DNA of 36,502 nt from JBEKHI01 sp050012355 (GTDB lineage Bacteria; Actinomycetota; Actinomycetes; Streptosporangiales; Streptosporangiaceae), in the NCBI GenBank assembly GCA_050012355.1, contig JBEKHI010000068.1:1-36502 (forward strand), in the 5' to 3' direction. The notes under the pieces were generated by a model. That model made no database searches, was not told where the DNA came from, and saw only the letters and a program-made list of their open reading frames with translations. A program made the position numbers and the translations under genes. This document shows, one piece after another, positions 33,901 through 36,502 of this stretch (position 1 is the first letter of the stretch; every line of letters starts with the position of its first letter).

Positions 33901-36502
33901 ACGCCTGGTACCCGGTCGGGTTAGTGGTCGAGTAGTAGGGCTGGTCGGCCCAAATCCCGCCGAGGAACCCGGCCCCGACGGCGACGTTGTTCTCGCCGTC
34001 GCTGTACCCGCCGGTGATCGTCCCGGACGCGGTGCCGATCAGCTTGCCGTCCAGGTACAGCGACTGCCCGCTGGTTCCCGCGGCCAGCACGACGTTGTGC
34101 CACTTGCCGTCGTTGACTGGCGTGCTGGAGCTGATCGGCGCGTCGTCGTAGAAGAACTCCCCGTTCAGGTCCCCGTCCTGGCCGACGTACAGGTTCGGTG
34201 TGAAGGCGTTCGCTGTGCTGGAGTCGCTGACCGGATCGACGGACGACGACAGCAGTACCCCGTCGGTGGCGGTCGTCTTGAACCACAGGCTTACTGACTG
34301 GCTGCCCGGGCCGATCAGGCTATTGGGCAGCGCGAGGTAAGAGGAGGAACCGTTGAAGCCGTCGACCGTCGTGTCGGCGAACGGCCCGCCGGAGACCCCC
34401 TGGGTCACGTTGTTGTAGGTGGCGGTCCCGGCCTTGAGCTGGTTCACCGCGGTGCTCGTCCCGGTGTCACCGAGCCGCCAGTAGTCCTCCGGCTGCGCGC
34501 CCTCCACCGCCGCCGCGTACACCCGGCTCGACCCGGTCACGGTCGGCGCGGGCACCGTCCACGACCCGCCGTTGGTGTCGGTCACGTGCGTCACCTGGGA
34601 CGTCACCGGGTTGTAGGAGGCCTGCTCGTAGGTCTTCCCGGACGGACGAGTGATCGTGGTGGCCAGCGCCGCCGGTGTGGTCCCAGCGGTGTACAGGGCA
34701 GTGATCTCGGCGGCGGTCAGCGGCCGGTCCCAGGTGGCCACGTCCGACATCGCCCCGTAGAAGTAGGTGGCGACCGCCGTGGATTGACCCGCATGCGGCT
34801 CGTCGGTATACGAGCCGCCCAGGAAGCCGGCGCCGAGGTAGGTGTACGGCTGCATGAACGGGGATACCGTCACGGTCTCCGAGGCGACCTGGGCGCCGTC
34901 GATGTACATGACCTCCTGGGAACCGTTGGAGGTCAGGACGACGTTGTGCCAGTTCCCGTTGTTGACCGCCGTGGCCGACGACATCGGGGTGCCGGTGCCG
35001 GCGAAGCTCCCTAGCAGCTTGCCGTCTGAGCCGATGTACAGGACCGGGTTGTAGGGGTCCGTGGTGGTGGAGCCGGTGATCGGGTCGGCCGACTGGGAGA
35101 ACAGCACGCCGTCGGTGGCGGTGCTGTTGAACCACAGCGAGATACTCATGGTGGCGGCCTCGTCGCCCAGGCTGGCGGGCACCTGCACGTAGGCATCCTC
35201 GAAGCCCGCGACCCCGACCGACGACGGTGATCCGGCCAGCGGGCTCGGCTGTTCATCCTGCACGACGTTGGTATAGGTGCCGTTGTCGGCGCCCTCGTTG
35301 GTCAGTACCGAGCTGGCCGCGGTGCTCCCGGAGTCCTCGTTCAGCCGCCAGTAGGACTGCGGCCCGGAATCGAGCACGGCGGCCGGGTAATCCGACCCGG
35401 ACTGGTAGGTGTAGGCGGTGCATGGCTGCCCGGACTCCGACTCGTTGCACGCCGCGGTGAGCTCATCGCCGCTGTAGTCGTACTGCCAGGTGATCGCGGT
35501 GGAGGATTCGCCGGTCGTGACCGGGTCGGTGGACACCGACGTGACGTGCGGGAAGCTCGCGCCCGACGGGGTCGACCAGGTGAGGTGCAGCGACCGCTGG
35601 GAGGCCGCCGACGTCATCTCCGTGACCTGTCCGGAGGAGGAATACGTGAAGTGCAGTGCGTGCCCCATCGGGTCATTCGTTTCCGTGATCGCGTAGCCCC
35701 CGGACGTGAGCGCCCGCGTGAACTCGTAGATCGCGTCGGTCTTGTCGACCAGTTCGAACCCGCCCGTCATCGGCACCAGGGTCGCGTACTGGCCCTGCGG
35801 CGGCGTGTAGGCCCCGGTCGCGGAGTTCAGCGCAAAGGTGACCTGCTCGCCGTCCGGGTAGAACACCACCTCCGTCCCGGCCGTCGGGCCGGGGATGATC
35901 TTCATGTCCAGCACCGACGTCCAGCCGGTCCCGAACGCCCCCGTCGCCAGCGGGTCCAGGCTGTTGTAGGTCCGCTGTATTGACAGCGGCGGACCCGTGA
36001 CAGCCACGTTCAGGTCGGTCGCCTGGGTGGTGAAGTTCCCGTTCTGCGGGTTGAACCCCGGGACGGAGCTGCCTGCCACGTCGGTCGGCGTCGTACTGTC
36101 CGTGGTGTCCTGGCCAGCTGGTTCGTTCTGGCCAGCTGGCGCGGCACCGTCCTGCCCGAACCCCGAATACACCAGCGACTGCGGCACCGGCGTGGACAGG
36201 GAGAATATCTGCGGGGCCGCGCTGGTGGTCCCGTCGTCGCTGGCCTGCACCGTCCAGTAGTACGTCTGGCCCCATGTCAGGTCCCCCGACGGGACCGTCC
36301 CGTCATCCGACGAGACCCACCCCGTGCTGTCTATCGTGGATCCGGAGGCGCTAAGGAGCGTGAAGTCGTACTCCAGCGAGTCGCCGTCGGAGTCCGATGC
36401 TGACGCCATGAGCTCGGGAGTGAGCGTCGGGGAGTTGTAGCCGTTCGGTGGCCACTGGGCGTTCACCTGCGGCGCCACGGTCGCCGCCGCGGTCACCACG
36501 AG
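27902..36502 (-). CDS. Giant RHS/YD-repeat protein with three LamG-like domains, 5' truncated
   Basis: At least 2,865 residues; the frame is open past the right edge. Residues are counted from a GTG at 36499. About 9-110: a fibronectin-like fold. About 140-330: the RHS start module ('VSGFNPQNGNFTTQATDLNV'-like, 'GFGTGWTS'). About 365-620, 660-890 and 1410-1620: three LamG/concanavalin-like domains, each with 'W(R)L', 'SLWF/SVWV' and 'G(N/K)WHNVVL'-type motifs. The rest to ~2440 is dozens of YD repeats ('YTYDPDGNL'), which form a beta-barrel cage. The RHS core is 'MGARWYNPSTGDF...NPLINTDPTGH' at about 2440-2485. The tip holds Ala-rich helices, an 'AKSVTP' linker, six 14-residue repeats and a solenoid-like end. 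No known toxin fold and no immunity gene follow. Role in contact-dependent competition or cell-surface adhesion is inference. Confidence 0.9.
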   Translation of the reverse strand, partial: LVVTAAATVAPQVNAQWPPNGYNSPTLTPELMASASDSDGDSLEYDFTLLSASGSTIDSTGWVSSDDGTVPSGDLTWGQTYYWTVQASDDGTTSAAPQIFSLSTPVPQSLVYSGFGQDGAAPAGQNEPAGQDTTDSTTPTDVAGSSVPGFNPQNGNFTTQATDLNVAVTGPPLSIQRTYNSLDPLATGAFGTGWTSVLDMKIIPGPTAGTEVVFYPDGEQVTFALNSATGAYTPPQGQYATLVPMTGGFELVDKTDAIYEFTRALTSGGYAITETNDPMGHALHFTYSSSGQVTEMTSAASQRSLHLTWSTPSGASFPHVTSVSTDPVTTGESSTAITWQYDYSGDELTAACNESESGQPCTAYTYQSGSDYPAAVLDSGPQSYWRLNEDSGSTAASSVLTNEGADNGTYTNVVQDEQPSPLAGSPSSVGVAGFEDAYVQVPASLGDEAATMSISLWFNSTATDGVLFSQSADPITGSTTTDPYNPVLYIGSDGKLLGSFAGTGTPMSSATAVNNGNWHNVVLTSNGSQEVMYIDGAQVASETVTVSPFMQPYTYLGAGFLGGSYTDEPHAGQSTAVATYFYGAMSDVATWDRPLTAAEITALYTAGTTPAALATTITRPSGKTYEQASYNPVTSQVTHVTDTNGGSWTVPAPTVTGSSRVYAAAVEGAQPEDYWRLGDTGTSTAVNQLKAGTATYNNVTQGVSGGPFADTTVDGFNGSSSYLALPNSLIGPGSQSVSLWFKTTATDGVLLSSSVDPVSDSSTANAFTPNLYVGQDGDLNGEFFYDDAPISSSTPVNDGKWHNVVLAAGTSGQSLYLDGKLIGTASGTITGGYSDGENNVAVGAGFLGGIWADQPYYSTTNPTGYQAFFNGDIAEVAVYPQQLSAGNVTTEWNAAQHSPGLTPVETATVTDPGGHTLTYRYDPLNSERILSFTDGLGDTTTYGYDSNGFQDSVTDPDGDVTDTGYDVRGNMVSKTTCQDQATGQCSTSYYTYSPNDKTATLTAPYSANDEVLTASDPRSSSSTDTTYQTTSVYNSVGELLSTTTPPVPGYPSGRTTTYEYTDGTTTAGDTDGTTIVPGGLRWKTTSPGGAVTETLYDAAGDITETINADRLTTDYTYDGIGRKTSQTVYSDTYPDGLVTSYVYDANGRVTQETDPAVTDRVTGAVHTPRITTTYDADGDVLSQTTADTTGGDASRIVSYTYNSFDQKASSTDAAGAVTHYTYDAYGNLASETDPAGNVTGYTYDPNGNLLTTTLENYTGSPPGSQSAAPLIEESRVYDPAGRLATVTDAMGRITSYAYTDNGLTATITRSGPGGGSFVQEEDTYDAAGNLVSKVTNNKATTTNYVVDAADQVTSQTVDPNGLDRVTAYTYDADDHVITQAVSQGSASPIQTTSYTYDPMGNKTSQTINDPSAGGPAGWWTLTQSSGTTVTDTSGTGNTATASGVTWTGSAAKLTGQSGQKITTRGPVVDTTGSFSVSAWVDLAAITGSDEAVLTQDAGSMSGFYLGIDGGSDSWGFARPEEDENDPPDWAIAGTSAAAKTGTWTFLTGVFNANTGAVQLYVNGTDSGGDATDPSPIAAHGPLEIGAEKWDGQAGTGNFDGSLTNVEVYPTALSAAEVSDLYGQGQSGGDIVRGGLTTNYQVDELGQTIAETNPDGVTTGYTYDEAGRLAVTTGPSIATETEGSAPVAARAITTTGYDTFGDVTETQDPDGNVTTYAYDADGRQVSKTLPSYTPIGASSAINGTSTTQYNSLGEVTAQTDPDGNTTKYSYDQLGDRTGQTDPDGGVTTTAYDADGEQLSQTGPTGAQTTATYDNLGRQITATQVERSPSAPYTTVTSYASTTADPSGTWKSSVTSPDKVVTSYGYDAAGETTQVTDGAGNTTQYSFDALGRQTDTVNPDGTSTSVTYDPAGNKVAQSRLSISGQVLTTQTATFNGEGQQLSTTDALGNTTTYTYDPDGNLTAETQPVSSSAGIITSFGYDAAGNQTRYTGGNRNNWITTYNSWSLPERQIEPTTSQYSTAANSTTTVAYNGDGNPVTVTEPGGVTLTYSYDNMNDLTGQTGSGATATTANRSFSYDDAGNMLTAATSSTAASGQPSNATSETFTYDDRGLLLTASGSAGSTTDTWNGDEQQASVVDAAGTTSYSYDSDGRLQTMQDPASGATLTYSYNDMSQVSQVAYGAGAGVQAFGYNSLHQLTSDTLTSGSTTVASIAYGYDADGDLTSKTTTKFAGAGTNTYTYDGAGRLTSWNNGSTTTSYAYDADGNRVQAGSTTYTYDARDELTSDGTSTYSYSPNGNLSSVSGPSGTVTSTSDAYGQQGSQGTQSDVYDALGRDVQLAVTGGTPTTLSYEGTTGHLTSDGTSTYTWTPGGVLTGTKTAGTGVLDFTDAHSDVTGQFTATGTSLAGSQTYGPWGTVIAAGGITGTLGYQSQYTSPVTGQTDMGARWYNPSTGDFGNEDTVANNPTPNSASASPYGYAGDNPLINTDPTGHSLLGDITNSVEALALTAATDVLATTTGALAVADGLQGGLDPLTDAATVLLAGATAATATLAVKKSTDAIDGIISDLSSSSAGSTVAAPSVSKSAAPVASAAPAKSAAPAKSVTPAKSVTPAKPVTQAKPVPSVSKPPAPAKAASPASPGTTVFPGELGASGSTSTVFPGESGASGSSTTVFPGESGASGSSTTVFPGESGASGSSTTVFPGESGASGSSTTIFPSDLSAASLNYSSEQAAEEEGESCALTYQRCGPGEVRIGDVDGNIINDGGMIRGNVRGVVVNINGGTIIGNADVVIQIGADQTTDLITGQGSDQFADEVSEIAAQNPGQVTQQINNYADLGTTVKNTFIGEGLGINIGMVGENSEIVSNGVRLWPPA
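28379..28630 (-). repeat. 42-bp tandem repeat in the RHS tip (six copies)
   Basis: Exact 42-bp periodicity, with units starting at 28379, 28421, 28463, 28505, 28547 and 28589; the inner copies are nearly identical, the outer ones diverged. They encode the 14-residue unit 'VFPGESGASGSSTT', a flexible or collagen-like spacer. High identity at DNA level suggests recent expansion and copy-number variation. Confidence 0.9.
28652..28765 (-). repeat. 18-bp repeats encoding an AKS(V/A)(T/A)P linker
   Basis: Between the Ala-rich helices and the 42-bp repeats, several degenerate 18-bp units encode six-residue repeats of the type 'AKSVTP', 'AKSAAP', 'AKPVTQ'. Such proline/lysine/alanine-rich stretches form extended, flexible stalks. 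Confidence 0.7.

Noticed and set aside
32378..34297. A 639-residue plus-strand open frame opposite the RHS gene
   Set aside because: It is the antisense shadow of YD-repeat DNA (repetitive Val/Gly/Arg), with no start signal or family features.

Overview
The window comes from a high-GC Actinomycetota genome. The GC bias at third codon positions, a WhiB-family regulator, a DUF222/13E12-type HNH protein, several giant LuxR (LAL/MalT-type) regulators and the frequent GTG starts all point that way. I cannot fix the genus from sequence alone. No rRNA, tRNA, CRISPR array or intact insertion sequence was seen.

Left part (1-12,000): the 3' end of a DHA2-type multidrug MFS transporter, a DUF222-HNH endonuclease-like gene with a weak SOS-box-like motif, a two-domain YbjQ-like protein, and a small low-affinity-iron-permease-like membrane protein. 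Next come a LAL-type LuxR regulator with a LysR regulator upstream of it, and a stress/signalling group: a STAS anti-anti-sigma protein, a stand-alone FCD ligand-sensing domain, a universal stress protein, a WhiB protein and a three-BON-domain protein.

Middle part (12,000-17,700): two more very large ATP-binding LuxR regulators facing each other. The second (15393-17495) has no ATG/GTG/TTG start that would include its Walker A motif. A perfect AGGAGG sits 6 nt before an in-frame ATC, so an unusual start or a local mutation has to be considered.

Carbohydrate locus (17,955-26,177): a DeoR-type repressor and an unusual hexapeptide-acyltransferase/helical-domain fusion diverge from an operon encoding a Tat-type lipoprotein solute-binding protein, two sugar-ABC permeases, an ADP-dependent glucokinase/phosphofructokinase-family kinase and a LacD-type class I aldolase. 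The divergent promoter region carries a perfect 11-bp inverted repeat bracketing a -35/-10 pair. No ABC ATPase is encoded, so a shared (MsiK-like) ATPase is inferred. Together these genes look like uptake, phosphorylation and aldol cleavage of a sugar whose identity cannot be read from sequence. The operon ends at a perfect 12-bp hairpin.

Right part (26,400-36,502): an HxlR regulator, a YciO protein, and the C-terminal 2,865+ residues of a giant RHS/YD-repeat protein that runs off the right edge. The RHS protein contains three LamG-like domains and a conserved RHS core. Its tip is peculiar: alanine-rich helices, an Ala-Lys-Pro linker, six 14-residue repeats and a terminal glycine/isoleucine-rich solenoid-like segment. 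No immunity gene follows. Instead a fragment of RHS core (an 'orphan tip' scar) lies between it and YciO, next to a perfect 12-bp inverted repeat, part of whose sequence also occurs upstream of the universal stress gene.
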